Assembly: GCA_049296795.1 (NCBI GenBank)
Contig: JBAQTC010000003.1
Coordinates: forward strand, 1-32,433
DNA length: 32,433 nucleotides
Reading direction: 5' to 3'
Source: CAXNKH01 sp049296795
GTDB lineage: Bacteria > Pseudomonadota > Gammaproteobacteria > Burkholderiales > Burkholderiaceae_C
Shown here: positions 14,443-23,269 of the stretch, in pieces
Layout: each line of letters starts with the position of its first letter
Numbering within the stretch: the stretch's first letter is position 1
Position numbers and translations under genes: made by a program
Notes under the pieces: generated by a model
Databases searched by the model: none
What the model was told of the DNA's origin: nothing
Seen by the model: only the letters and a program-made list of their open reading frames with translations

Positions 14443-16575
14443 TCAGTCTGGCAGTGTGGCCAAAGCAGTGCGCACTTCGTCAACGCTCAAAATCTCGGAG
14501 AGCAATATGGGCGGCTTGGCTTGTTGGTAAATCACATAGACCGGTACCCCGTTGCGGCCCAGCTGGCGCAAGGCTGCGGTAATGGCGGGATCACGCCGAG
14601 TCCAGTCAGCGCGCAGCAAGCTGATGTTTTTGCGCCGGAACTCAGCCAGCAACCCAGGATCGGACAGCGTGGTAGTTTTGTTGTACTGGCAACTGACGCA
14701 CCAGGCGGCGCTGAAGTCGACAAAGACCCGTTGTTTGTTTTCAAGCAACTGCTCCACCCGACCTGGCTGCCATGGCTGCCAGAGTGATTCGGTGACCTGA
14801 GCCGTGGTGTTTTCACTGAGTTTGACCACAATTGGCCCCAGGATCCAAAGCGATAATGCGGCAAGCGCTAACAACAAGCAGGCCAATAACCGGCGGCTTG
14901 TGCCGCGCAAAGTCAACGACCATAAGATGGCGCCAAGCAACACCAGCAAGGCCAGCAGAGCGCCAGCACCATCGATTCCGCTTTGATGACCCACTACCCA
15001 GACCAACCAGGCAACGGTGGCAAACATCGGGAAGGCCAAGAAATGACGGAAATGGAGCATCCATGGCCCGGGGCGGGGCAGGATTCGGGCGAATGCGGGA
15101 ACAAAGCTGGCCAATAAATACGGCAGGGCCAGCCCCAAACCTAAGGTGGCGAAAATCAACAAGGCCTGGGTTGCGGGCAGGCCGATAGCAAAACCAAGCG
15201 ATGCGCCCATGAACGGTGCGCTACAGGGGGAGGCCACCATCACGGCCAGTACACCAGTGAGAAATGCGTCGAGTACCGGATGGCGCGCCTGGAATGAGGC
15301 CAGAGAAGAAGGCATGAACTGACCAAATTCAAACAGACCGCAAAGGTTCAGTGCGATCAGGGTAAACAGAGCCGCCAGTGCGGCGACCACGGCCGGATTT
15401 TGTAACTGGAAACCCCAGCCCAGACTTTCACCCGCGGCACGCAGGCCGAGCAGCAGCAAGCCCAAGGAGACAAAGCTAAGTACCACGCCGGCGCTGTAGG
15501 CCAAGCCACTGATGCGGTGGCTACGGCGGTCGTCGGCATGGCGGGCGAAGCTCACCACCTTGATGGCCAGCACCGGAAAGACACAGGGCATGAGGTTGAG
15601 CAAGAGGCCGCCCAAGAGCGCACCCAGCAGGGCTGCGCTCAGGCTCAGGCTTGACACGGCGCTGCTGCTGTTGGTTTGCAAAGCAGCTTGGAGTGCGGGT
15701 GATAGCTCGGCGCGTTGGGCCGATGGCGGCCATGTTCCTTGAACCGGCGCTTCGATTCGCACGCCCTGATTTTGGTATTCAAACACCAGCGCTAAGGCCG
15801 AAGGGCTGGCACTGCGCTGCGCTGAGAGTGGCAGTTGCGCGGTCCAGAGTGGGCCTTGCCAGGCTTGGATCAGAGGCGAACTCGGGCTGAGAATTTCGGG
15901 TGTTTCAGGAAAAAGCGCCAAGGCCTGGCCCTGCCAGCTCCTGGGCAGGCCGCTGATCGTGAATTTGAGCGATGAACCGATGACTTCGAGCCGACTGTCG
16001 GCGGCGCTGAGCGCTTTGGGCTGGGCGGCGAAGGCCGCTTCAAAGATCGGGCCGTTGGCTGCGGTTGAACTTCGGGCCGGAATTGTCAGTTCGAACTGAC
16101 CTTCTTCAGGAATACACTCCAGCTTACAGGCCAACCAACTGGCTTTGAGCTGCACGCGCAGGTGATCGGACAGGGGCTTGAACTCGGGACTGATTCGCAG
16201 TGCCACGGGTAATAAAACCGTTCCCTCATAACCATAATTGACCAACTGGCCCAAGGGAATTTTTTGCGGCATCGGCCAGGCGATGTCGCTGGCGCTGACT
16301 CCTGCTGGCAGTGTCCATTGCAGCACAGTGGGCAGACCCGAGTCGCCTGAGTTTTTCCAGTAACTGTGCCAGTGGGGCTGATGCGTTAGTTGCAGGCCGA
16401 CCCAAATCGCTTGTCCCGGAACCAGGCCCTGGGGTGCAAAGGCCATCAATTCAGCACGGGTCTGGGCCGTTCTAATCACCGTGTTGCCCAGTAGCTGCGC
16501 CCCAACAGAGGTCGCAAAAGTGCCGGCCAAGATGAATAAGGCTGCCAGTTGGTGCAATAGCTTGGTAATTGTCAT
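14443..16575 (-). CDS. dsbD: Thiol:disulfide interchange protein DsbD (cytochrome c-type biogenesis fold)
   Basis: This 710-residue inner-membrane protein passes electrons from cytoplasmic thioredoxin to periplasmic disulfide isomerases. A signal peptide spans residues about 1-26. A periplasmic domain follows with Cys150 and Cys154 (WLACKLEC), then eight or so hydrophobic segments carrying Cys331 in NLMPCVFPVLAIKV and Cys451 in VASPCSAPFMGASLG, and a C-terminal thioredoxin domain with AAWCVSC (Cys626, Cys629). The N-terminal domain is of the larger DsbD_2/ScsB-like kind rather than the short E. coli type, and length is greater than E. coli DsbD (about 565). It heads a probable operon and is divergent from the radical-SAM gene. 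Confidence 0.93.
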   Translation of the reverse strand: MTITKLLHQLAALFILAGTFATSVGAQLLGNTVIRTAQTRAELMAFAPQGLVPGQAIWVGLQLTHQPHWHSYWKNSGDSGLPTVLQWTLPAGVSASDIAWPMPQKIPLGQLVNYGYEGTVLLPVALRISPEFKPLSDHLRVQLKASWLACKLECIPEEGQFELTIPARSSTAANGPIFEAAFAAQPKALSAADSRLEVIGSSLKFTISGLPRSWQGQALALFPETPEILSPSSPLIQAWQGPLWTAQLPLSAQRSASPSALALVFEYQNQGVRIEAPVQGTWPPSAQRAELSPALQAALQTNSSSAVSSLSLSAALLGALLGGLLLNLMPCVFPVLAIKVVSFARHADDRRSHRISGLAYSAGVVLSFVSLGLLLLGLRAAGESLGWGFQLQNPAVVAALAALFTLIALNLCGLFEFGQFMPSSLASFQARHPVLDAFLTGVLAVMVASPCSAPFMGASLGFAIGLPATQALLIFATLGLGLALPYLLASFVPAFARILPRPGPWMLHFRHFLAFPMFATVAWLVWVVGHQSGIDGAGALLALLVLLGAILWSLTLRGTSRRLLACLLLALAALSLWILGPIVVKLSENTTAQVTESLWQPWQPGRVEQLLENKQRVFVDFSAAWCVSCQYNKTTTLSDPGLLAEFRRKNISLLRADWTRRDPAITAALRQLGRNGVPVYVIYQQAKPPILLSEILSVDEVRTALATLPD

Positions 16576-16634
16576 GCGCGTGTCAGGGTTCCATCCTGAC
16601 TATAAGTCAAGCGCCCAACCCTGGATAATGCGAC

Positions 16635-18239
16635 ATGCTCCTTGTTCCGGTTACGCGGCCCCCCGCCATTGTGTTGGCCACGCTCAACGCCAAATACATC
16701 CATGCCAGTCTGGGTCTGCGTTACTTGCTGGCCAATATGGCGCGCCATGGCGGGGTCGATTTGCGCGAACAAACCGTGCTGCGCGAATTCACCCTGGCGC
16801 GGAAAACTCAAGAAATTGTTGACGAGTTGCTCGCTACTTTGGCGGGTGCCAGCGGTGTAAAGGTTGTCGGCTTAGGTGTCTATATCTGGAATGTCGCGCA
16901 AACTTGCGAGGTGGTGCGCCGGCTCAAGGCGCTTTGTCCTGAGGTGATCGTGGTGCTGGGCGGACCGGAGGTCAGCCATGAAGTGCAGCAGCAGGAGATT
17001 GTGAAACTGGCCGACCACGTGATCACGGGCTGGGGTGATGTGAGTTTCCCCAGGCTTTGTCGGGCCTTGCTGCACGGGCCGCAACCTTTAATGAAAATCA
17101 TAGTCGGCGAGCAGCCCCCTTTGGAGCAGATAGAGCTGCCTTATTCGCTCTACAGCCAAGAAGACCTGGCGCACCGCCTGCTCTATGTAGAAGCCTCTCG
17201 GGGCTGTCCTTTTAAGTGTGAATTCTGTTTGAGTTCGCTGGACAAAACAGCATGGACTTTTGAGCTTGATTCCTTCTTGGCTGAACTCGACGGCTTGTAT
17301 CAGCGGGGGGCTCGCAATTTCAAGTTTGTGGACCGTACCTTCAATCTGAAGATCGATGCCTCGCTGACCATTCTGCAGTTTTTTCTGGATCGGCTGAGCA
17401 AAGATTTGTTCTTGCATTTTGAAGTTATCCCCGATCATTTGCCCGAGCGGCTAAAACAAAAGATCGCCCAGTTCCCGCCAGGTGTGTTGCAGTTTGAGGT
17501 TGGAATTCAAAGTTTCAATGTCGAGGTTCAGCAACGTATTTCGCGCCGACAGGACAACGACAAGACTGAGGCCAATCTGCGTTGGCTTGTGAGTGCGTCC
17601 AACGTGCACCTGCACACCGATTTGATTTTTGGTTTACCGGGTGAATCATTGGCCAGTTTTGCAGATGGTTTCGATCGTTTATATGGCATCGGACCGCACG
17701 AAATTCAGTTAGGTATCTTGAAGCGCTTGCGTGGCACGCCCATTGACCGTCACAGCGCCGAGTACGCCATGGTGTATGACCCCTTGCCGCCCTACGCCGT
17801 ATTGCAGACCCGAGACGTAAGTTGCACCGACATGCAGCGGTTTGCCAGGTTGGCCCGCTATTGGGATCTGGTGGCCAACTCGGGTCGTTTCAAAGAAAGC
17901 TTAGCGCTTGTTCTGACCGCAGCATCACCGTTTGCAGCTTTCTTGGATTTTTCGGATTGGCTGTGGTTAGAAAGCCGCGGTTGTCGTGGAAAAACCAGTG
18001 GGTTGACGCCCGAAATTTTGGTTGACGCGCTGTTTGACTACCTGAGCCAAGTGTCGGGGATCGATCCCGCTTTGGTTCGCCACAGTTTGCTGGCTGATTA
18101 TGTGCAGAGTGGTGCGCGAGCGCGTCCCGCGTGTTTGCGGGACGTGCTTGGAAAACCGCTGAGTCCCGTGCCTCGCTCAGTTCGCAGCCAGGCGCAGCGA
18201 CAAGACCGCCATATCCCACAAGCTAAGATTAGCGTATGA
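16635..18239 (+). CDS. B12-binding-domain radical SAM protein (DUF4080-like)
   Basis: This 534-residue protein has an N-terminal cobalamin-binding-like domain (LNAKYIHASLGLRYLLANM near residues 17-35, GLGVYIWN, VVLGGPEVSHE near 107-115) and a radical-SAM core with EASRGCPFKCEFC, in which Cys191, Cys195 and Cys198 form the CxxxCxxC cluster-binding triplet. Radical-SAM enzymes of this architecture catalyse methyl transfers or rearrangements on unknown substrates; the substrate here is not predictable. The base-off histidine motif DxHxxG is not seen in the first domain. It starts 59 bases from the divergent dsbD gene. Its last four bases overlap the creatininase-family gene (ATGA), so the two products are probably functionally linked. 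Confidence 0.9.
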   Translation: MLLVPVTRPPAIVLATLNAKYIHASLGLRYLLANMARHGGVDLREQTVLREFTLARKTQEIVDELLATLAGASGVKVVGLGVYIWNVAQTCEVVRRLKALCPEVIVVLGGPEVSHEVQQQEIVKLADHVITGWGDVSFPRLCRALLHGPQPLMKIIVGEQPPLEQIELPYSLYSQEDLAHRLLYVEASRGCPFKCEFCLSSLDKTAWTFELDSFLAELDGLYQRGARNFKFVDRTFNLKIDASLTILQFFLDRLSKDLFLHFEVIPDHLPERLKQKIAQFPPGVLQFEVGIQSFNVEVQQRISRRQDNDKTEANLRWLVSASNVHLHTDLIFGLPGESLASFADGFDRLYGIGPHEIQLGILKRLRGTPIDRHSAEYAMVYDPLPPYAVLQTRDVSCTDMQRFARLARYWDLVANSGRFKESLALVLTAASPFAAFLDFSDWLWLESRGCRGKTSGLTPEILVDALFDYLSQVSGIDPALVRHSLLADYVQSGARARPACLRDVLGKPLSPVPRSVRSQAQRQDRHIPQAKISV

Positions 18240-19072
18240 CAAGCCCCTCCCGATTCTGGTCCGACCTGAGTACGCGCGACTTTGCGCAGCTCGATTTGGC
18301 GCGCACGATTGCGGTGTTGCCGGTGGCCGCGACCGAACAGCATGGCCCGCATCTGCCCCTGAATGTGGACACTCGCTTAGTTGATGGTGTGGTGTCAGCC
18401 GCACTGTTGCAGTTGCCGGCTGAGTTGACGGTACTTTTTTTGCCGACCCAGGCCATCGGTCTGAGTCCCGAGCATCTTCGTTTCCCCGGAACCCTCACCT
18501 TGAAGGCCGAAACTTTGATTGCGCTGTGGACGCAGATTGGCGAATCGGTGGCACGCGCTGGCATTAAAAAAATGGTGTTACTCAATTCCCATGGTGGCCA
18601 GATCGGGGTACTTGACATCGTGGCGCGCGACTTGCGTGAACGTCACAACATGCTGCTCTACAGCGTGAACTGGTTCAGTCTGCCTCTGGGCGCGGCGGTA
18701 GATGGTATGTTTTCGGCCGAGGAACACCGTTTTGGGATTCATGCCGGCGAGATCGAAACCTCAATGATGTTGGCGCTCGCACCCGAACAAGTGGACATGG
18801 CACAGGCCCAAAATTTCGCTTCCAGTGCGCAGTTGCGAGCCAAGAAATTCGACATCCTGGGTGATGGCAAGAGTGCTAAATTCGGTTGGCAAATACAGGA
18901 CTACAACGCCCAGGGTGCGGTCGGCAATGCGGCCGCTGCAACGGCCGACAAGGGCCGGGCCGTGCTCGACGCGGCAGGTTTGGCACTGGCGCAATTACTG
19001 ACTGAAATTGACAGCTTGCCCCTGAATACCTTGGTCGATCAACCGGCTTATACATTGCCTCGTCGCCTTTAA
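18236..19072 (+). CDS. Creatininase-family metal-dependent amidohydrolase
   Basis: This 278-residue protein has the family metal-site signature PVAATEQHGPHLPLNVDT, giving Glu34, His36 and Asp45, a SHGGQ motif with His119, and HAGEIETS with His169 and Glu172. The family includes creatininase, formamide hydrolases of flavin and deazaflavin pathways and the mycofactocin peptidase MftE. All expected ligands are present, so it should be active, but true creatininase activity is unlikely without neighbouring creatine genes. It is coupled by a 4-base overlap to the radical-SAM gene. A combined modification and hydrolysis step on one substrate is an inference. Confidence 0.9.
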   Translation: MTSPSRFWSDLSTRDFAQLDLARTIAVLPVAATEQHGPHLPLNVDTRLVDGVVSAALLQLPAELTVLFLPTQAIGLSPEHLRFPGTLTLKAETLIALWTQIGESVARAGIKKMVLLNSHGGQIGVLDIVARDLRERHNMLLYSVNWFSLPLGAAVDGMFSAEEHRFGIHAGEIETSMMLALAPEQVDMAQAQNFASSAQLRAKKFDILGDGKSAKFGWQIQDYNAQGAVGNAAAATADKGRAVLDAAGLALAQLLTEIDSLPLNTLVDQPAYTLPRRL

Positions 19073-19074
19073 AT

Positions 19075-19104
19075 TTGCACTTGACACTCAAATTCCGGTA
19101 GGAT
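19075..19104 (+). promoter_or_regulatory. Possible bkd operon promoter
   Basis: TTGCAC (19075-19080) and TAGGAT (19099-19104) are 18 bases apart in the gap between the creatininase and bkdA1 genes. A better -35 (TTGACA, 19081-19086) lacks a -10 at normal distance, as in many activator-dependent promoters; bkd operons elsewhere are controlled by the Lrp-like BkdR, which is not in this window. Confidence 0.3.
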
Positions 19105-19187
19105 GAACAGACCCTCATAAGGCGCTGAGCGCGTGGGCCGCATTCGGTCTCCCGCTGTCAGATCCGAAAGTGAAGGAAGGGGAGTCG

Positions 19188-20429
19188 ATGAGCCAAGGCC
19201 AAGTACTTCGTCTGCATGTGCCCGAACCCACGGGGCGGCCAGGACACGCCACGGACTTCTCCTATTTGCATCTGTCGCCGGCTGGTATGGTGCGCCGACC
19301 ACCGGTGGATGTGGCTGCTGCCGACACGGCTGACCTGGCCTTCAGCCTGATCCGGGTGCTCGATGAAGAAGGAAGGGCACAGGGGCCCTGGCAACCTCAA
19401 ATCGACGCAGCACAAATGCAGCGCGGACTGCGCGCCATGATGAAGACCCGGATTTACGACGCACGCATGCTCATGGCGCAGCGCCAGAACAAAATTTCCT
19501 TTTACATGCAGTGTCTGGGTGAAGAGGCCATCGCCACAGGGCAAGCGCAGGCATTGTTGGCCGGTGACATGTGCTTCCCTACCTACAGGCAACAGGGCTT
19601 GCTGCTGGCGCGTGACGATGTCGACATGGTGGAGTTGATTTGCCAGCTGATGTCGAATGAAGCCGACCCACTCAAGGGTCGTCAGTTACCGGTGATGTAC
19701 TCCTACCGGCGCGCCGGATTTTTCTCGATTTCAGGGAACCTGGCAACGCAGTTCATCCAGGCTGTGGGTTGGGCCATGGCCTCAGCCATCAAGGGAGACA
19801 GCAAAATTGCTTCAGCCTGGATTGGAGACGGCGCAACCGCCGAGTCTGACTTTCACACCGCGCTGACTTTTGCCCATGTCTATCGGACACCGGTGATTCT
19901 TAATGTCGTCAACAACCAATGGGCCATTTCAACTTGCCAGGCGATTGCAGGGGGTGAGTTCACCACTTTCGCCGCCCGCGGTGTGGGTTGTGGCATTGCA
20001 TCGCTGCGGGTCGATGGCAATGATTTTTTGGCGGTTTACGCTGCATCTGTCTGGGCCGCCGAGCGCGCTCGCAGCAATCTCGGACCCACGCTGATTGAAT
20101 GGGTCAGCTACCGCGCTGGCGCCCATTCGACCTCGGACGATCCGTCGCGCTACCGCCCGGCGGATGACTGGTCTTGTTTTCCTCTAGGTGATCCGATTGA
20201 ACGCCTGAAACAGCATTTGATACTGCTCGGTGTCTGGTCTGAAGCTGAGCACGTGGCGTTGCAGCAAGCCTTGGAATCTCAAGTCAGTGCGGCCCAAAAA
20301 GAGGCACAGCGGCATGGGATGTTGAGCAACGGTCATATCCCAAGTGCAGCCTCGATGTTTGAAGATGTTTACAAAGACTTGCCCGAACATCTGCGACAGC
20401 AACGCAGCCAATTACTGGGGCAGGGCTGA
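19188..20429 (+). CDS. bkdA1: Branched-chain 2-oxoacid dehydrogenase E1 alpha subunit
   Basis: This 413-residue subunit carries the thiamine diphosphate motif GDGATAESDFHTALTFAHVY and then NNQWAIST (residues about 213-249), plus YRQQGLLLARD, MSNEADPLKGRQLPVMYS and SGNLATQFIQAVGWAMASA. These closely follow Pseudomonas BkdA1, not the acetoin or pyruvate E1 alpha proteins. With BkdA2 it decarboxylates the 2-oxoacids of valine, leucine and isoleucine and acylates the E2 lipoyl group. The start is ATG 19188, behind GGAAGGGGAG, rather than the in-frame GTG at 19170. First gene of the bkdA1-A2-B operon; the next start shares one base with its stop. Confidence 0.95.
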   Translation: MSQGQVLRLHVPEPTGRPGHATDFSYLHLSPAGMVRRPPVDVAAADTADLAFSLIRVLDEEGRAQGPWQPQIDAAQMQRGLRAMMKTRIYDARMLMAQRQNKISFYMQCLGEEAIATGQAQALLAGDMCFPTYRQQGLLLARDDVDMVELICQLMSNEADPLKGRQLPVMYSYRRAGFFSISGNLATQFIQAVGWAMASAIKGDSKIASAWIGDGATAESDFHTALTFAHVYRTPVILNVVNNQWAISTCQAIAGGEFTTFAARGVGCGIASLRVDGNDFLAVYAASVWAAERARSNLGPTLIEWVSYRAGAHSTSDDPSRYRPADDWSCFPLGDPIERLKQHLILLGVWSEAEHVALQQALESQVSAAQKEAQRHGMLSNGHIPSAASMFEDVYKDLPEHLRQQRSQLLGQG

Positions 20430-21442
20430 TGGCGGTGATGACCATGATCCAGGCTTTGCGTTCTGCCATGGACGTGATGCTGGAGCGCGACAGTAACGTC
20501 ATCGTTTATGGCCAAGACGTTGGCTATTTTGGGGGTGTATTTCGCTGCACCGACGGTTTGCAGGCCAAGTACGGATCCCATCGCGTGTTCGATGCGCCGA
20601 TCTCCGAAGGCGGCATTGTGGGCGCGGCTATAGGCATGGGTGCTTATGGCCTGCGTCCGGTGGTGGAAGTTCAGTTCGCAGATTATTTCTACCCCGCTTA
20701 CGACCAGATTGTTTCCGAGGCTGCCCGTTTACGCTACCGCTCGGCTGGTGATTTCTGTGCGCCGATCACCATTCGCATGCCTTGTGGTGGTGGCATTTAC
20801 GGCGGGCAGACCCACAGCCAAAGCCCGGAAGCTTTGTTCACCCATGTCTGCGGATTACGTACCGTGATGCCGAGCAACCCCCATGACGCCAAGGGCTTGT
20901 TGATTGCTTGTATTGAAAATGATGATCCCGTGATTTTTCTGGAGCCCAAACGGCTTTACAACGGGCCTTTTGATGGTCACCATGATCAACCTGTCGTCGC
21001 CTGGGCAAGCCACCCCTCGAGCGAAGTTCCAGAAGGGTATTACACCGTCGCTTTAGAGTCGGCCGCGCTGTTTCGTCAAGGTGCTGCGCTGACGGTTCTG
21101 ACTTACGGCACCATGGTGTTTGTGGCCGAAACTGCGGCCAAGGAAAGCGGGATAGACGCCGAAATTATCGATCTGCGAAGTTTGTGGCCGTTGGATCTGG
21201 ACACCATTGTGAGATCGGTAAAAAAAACGGGGCGCTGTGTCATCGTGCATGAGGCCACGCGCACCAGTGGTTTTGGGGCCGAATTGAGTGCCTTGGTGCA
21301 AGAGCATTGCTTCTACCATTTGGAGGCACCGATAGAGCGGGTGACGGGTTGGGATACGCCTTATCCGCATGCCCAGGAATGGGCTTATTTTCCAGGACCA
21401 TCCCGGGTCGCGGCCGCTTTTCAACGGGTACTGGAGGGCTGA
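20429..21442 (+). CDS. bkdA2: Branched-chain 2-oxoacid dehydrogenase E1 beta subunit
   Basis: This 337-residue transketolase-like beta subunit begins MAVMTMIQALRSAMDVMLER and has VYGQDVGYFGGVFR, the FDAPISEGGIVGAAIGMGAY block (residues about 53-72), E-V-Q-F-A-D-Y-F-Y-P-A-Y-D, G-G-I-Y-G-G-Q-T-H-S-Q-S-P-E, and DLRSLWPLD near the C-terminal domain. It forms the heterotetramer with BkdA1 and completes the TDP site at the subunit interface. Its start codon uses the last base of the bkdA1 stop (TGATG), and its own stop shares one base with the bkdB start, indicating tight translational coupling. Confidence 0.95.
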   Translation: MAVMTMIQALRSAMDVMLERDSNVIVYGQDVGYFGGVFRCTDGLQAKYGSHRVFDAPISEGGIVGAAIGMGAYGLRPVVEVQFADYFYPAYDQIVSEAARLRYRSAGDFCAPITIRMPCGGGIYGGQTHSQSPEALFTHVCGLRTVMPSNPHDAKGLLIACIENDDPVIFLEPKRLYNGPFDGHHDQPVVAWASHPSSEVPEGYYTVALESAALFRQGAALTVLTYGTMVFVAETAAKESGIDAEIIDLRSLWPLDLDTIVRSVKKTGRCVIVHEATRTSGFGAELSALVQEHCFYHLEAPIERVTGWDTPYPHAQEWAYFPGPSRVAAAFQRVLEG

Positions 21443-22698
21443 TGGCGGTTCACATCATCACGATGCCAGATTTGGGCGAAGGTATTGCCGAGGTGGAACT
21501 GGTGGCCTGGCGTGTCCAAGCCGGCGACACTGTGCTCGAAGATCAGGTGTTGGTCGATGTGATGACTGACAAAGCCACGGTCGAGATTCCGTCGCCGCTC
21601 GCAGGTCGGGTTTTGGCGCTGGGTGGTGAAGCAGGTCAATTGTTGGCTGTGGGTTCGGAGCTGATTCGGCTGGAGATAGCCAGCGCGGAGTTGGGGGCGG
21701 AGCTGCAGTTTCGACAAGGACCTGAGCCTCGAATTCCTTCCGCCCCCCCGTCTGTGCGCGCTGACGTGGCACCTCATGCAGGCACAAGGGAGACTGGGAG
21801 CAGACCCATCGCGGCACCCGCCGTGCGTCGGCGCGCTTGGGAGCTTGGAATCGATTTACATCAAGTCAGGCCCAGTGGCCCGGACGGACGGATTGTTCAG
21901 GCTGATCTTGACAACTTTCGGATTCAAGCCATCGGCCCAACAACTGATCCAATAGCCGTCATGGCTGGGATGGCACAACCCGTTGTCAACGGCGAGGAGT
22001 CGGTACGTTTGACTGGCTTGCGCCGGAAAATTGCACAGAAAATGCAGGAGGCCAAACGCCGAATTCCGCACTTTACTTACGTTGAAGAAATTGACGTCAC
22101 CGAGCTGGAAATACTGCGCTCCAGATTGAACCAGCAGGGGGGTGAAAAACGCCCACACCTCACGCTCTTGCCTTTTTTACTGCGGGCTTTGGTGCCGGCG
22201 GTAGGACGTTTCCCCGACATCAACGCCCGGTTTGATGACGAGAATGGTGTTTTGATTCGGTATAGCTCAATTCATCTGGGGATAGCTACCCAGACTGAGG
22301 CCGGTCTTTTGGTCCCTGTGCTGCGCAACGCTGAGGCGCTTGATGTGTGGGCCAGCGCGGCTGAGGTGGCACGCCTAGCCGGCGCTGCACGCAGCGGCAA
22401 GCTGTCACGCGATGAATTATCGGGCTCTACCCTCACCCTCACCAGCTTGGGTAAATGGGGTGGGATTGTCAGTACGCCCATCATCAATCACCCCGAGGTG
22501 GCGATTATCGGCGTCAACCGCATTGCAGAGCGCCCCGTGCTGCGCAACGGAGCCGTTGTAGCGCGTCAAATGATGAACTTGTCCTCATCCTTTGATCATC
22601 GCGTGATCGACGGCCAAGTGGCCGCTCAATTTATTCAGTCCCTGCGAGCTTCTCTTGAAAATCCGGGTTCCTTGCTCAATGCGTCGGAAGTTTGCTAA
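21442..22698 (+). CDS. bkdB: Branched-chain 2-oxoacid dehydrogenase E2 (dihydrolipoyl acyltransferase)
   Basis: This 418-residue core protein has one lipoyl domain with lipoylated Lys44 in VMTDKATVEIPSP, a linker, an E3-binding domain at about residues 124-160 (AAPAVRRRAWELGIDL, SGPDGRIVQADLD) and the catalytic acyltransferase domain ending with SSSFDHRVIDG, in which His386 and Asp390 are the catalytic pair. It transfers the branched acyl group to CoA. The longer open frame from 21307 overlaps bkdA2; ATG 21442 gives the correct N-terminus. An E3 (lpd) gene does not follow, because the next gene is on the other strand and its 3' end overlaps this one by 23 bases. Confidence 0.95.
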   Translation: MAVHIITMPDLGEGIAEVELVAWRVQAGDTVLEDQVLVDVMTDKATVEIPSPLAGRVLALGGEAGQLLAVGSELIRLEIASAELGAELQFRQGPEPRIPSAPPSVRADVAPHAGTRETGSRPIAAPAVRRRAWELGIDLHQVRPSGPDGRIVQADLDNFRIQAIGPTTDPIAVMAGMAQPVVNGEESVRLTGLRRKIAQKMQEAKRRIPHFTYVEEIDVTELEILRSRLNQQGGEKRPHLTLLPFLLRALVPAVGRFPDINARFDDENGVLIRYSSIHLGIATQTEAGLLVPVLRNAEALDVWASAAEVARLAGAARSGKLSRDELSGSTLTLTSLGKWGGIVSTPIINHPEVAIIGVNRIAERPVLRNGAVVARQMMNLSSSFDHRVIDGQVAAQFIQSLRASLENPGSLLNASEVC

Positions 22699-23155
22699 AG
22701 CAGCCATGTCTTAACCCGCGCATCAGGGTGTGAAACTCGTCGTGGGACATCCGCAACAGGTGCTCGTGATCGCCTCCTTCCACATAGACGACACTGTTTT
22801 CTTCGAGCTCGTCGTCGATGACAGTCTCGATTCCCCAAGCCATCCCGACCGACGGAACGGCTCCCCGGTCGCAGTCTGACAGCAAAGTGGCGATGCGGTT
22901 TTCGTCTGATAGCCGTAACGATCTTCGGCCGAGCAAGCGTGCCAGCTCGCCAATCATGACGGTCTTGTCAGCCGGAATCACGGCCATCACACAACCGTCC
23001 TCATCTTCCAAGATGACAGATTTGGCTAACAAGTTGGGCATGATGTTGGCCGCTCGGGCCGTCTCAGCGCTGCTGCGACTGTAGGCGTGACCACACACCC
23101 CGTATTGAGCCCCGCGTTGTTCAAGGTAGCCAGCTAAATGGTTGGACAGTGACAT
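22676..23155 (-). CDS. YbaK/ProX-type aminoacyl-tRNA deacylase domain protein
   Basis: This 159-residue protein consists of the single YbaK/EbsC fold: H-A-Y-S-R-S-S-A-E-T-A-R-A-A-N-I near residues 23-38, LLAKSVILED with the conserved Lys, VIPADKTVMIGELARLLG and a C-terminal G-A-V-P-S-V-G-M-A-W-G loop. Family members clear mischarged tRNAs, for example Cys- or Ala-tRNA(Pro). Which one this hydrolyses is not decidable. ATG 23155 is preferred to the upstream ATG at 23215 because of the GGGAGG ribosome site. It converges on bkdB with overlapping 3' ends. Confidence 0.85.
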   Translation of the reverse strand: MSLSNHLAGYLEQRGAQYGVCGHAYSRSSAETARAANIMPNLLAKSVILEDEDGCVMAVIPADKTVMIGELARLLGRRSLRLSDENRIATLLSDCDRGAVPSVGMAWGIETVIDDELEENSVVYVEGGDHEHLLRMSHDEFHTLMRGLRHGCFSKLPTH

Positions 23156-23269
23156 GATGACCTCCCTCTGAAGAATGACGCTACAAAACTGCGGTGCCAC
23201 CTGTATGCGCCGCACACATCCTCAGTTTAGGTGTGGTGGCTTTGCTTTTCCAGCTGGGATTGGCCTAGC

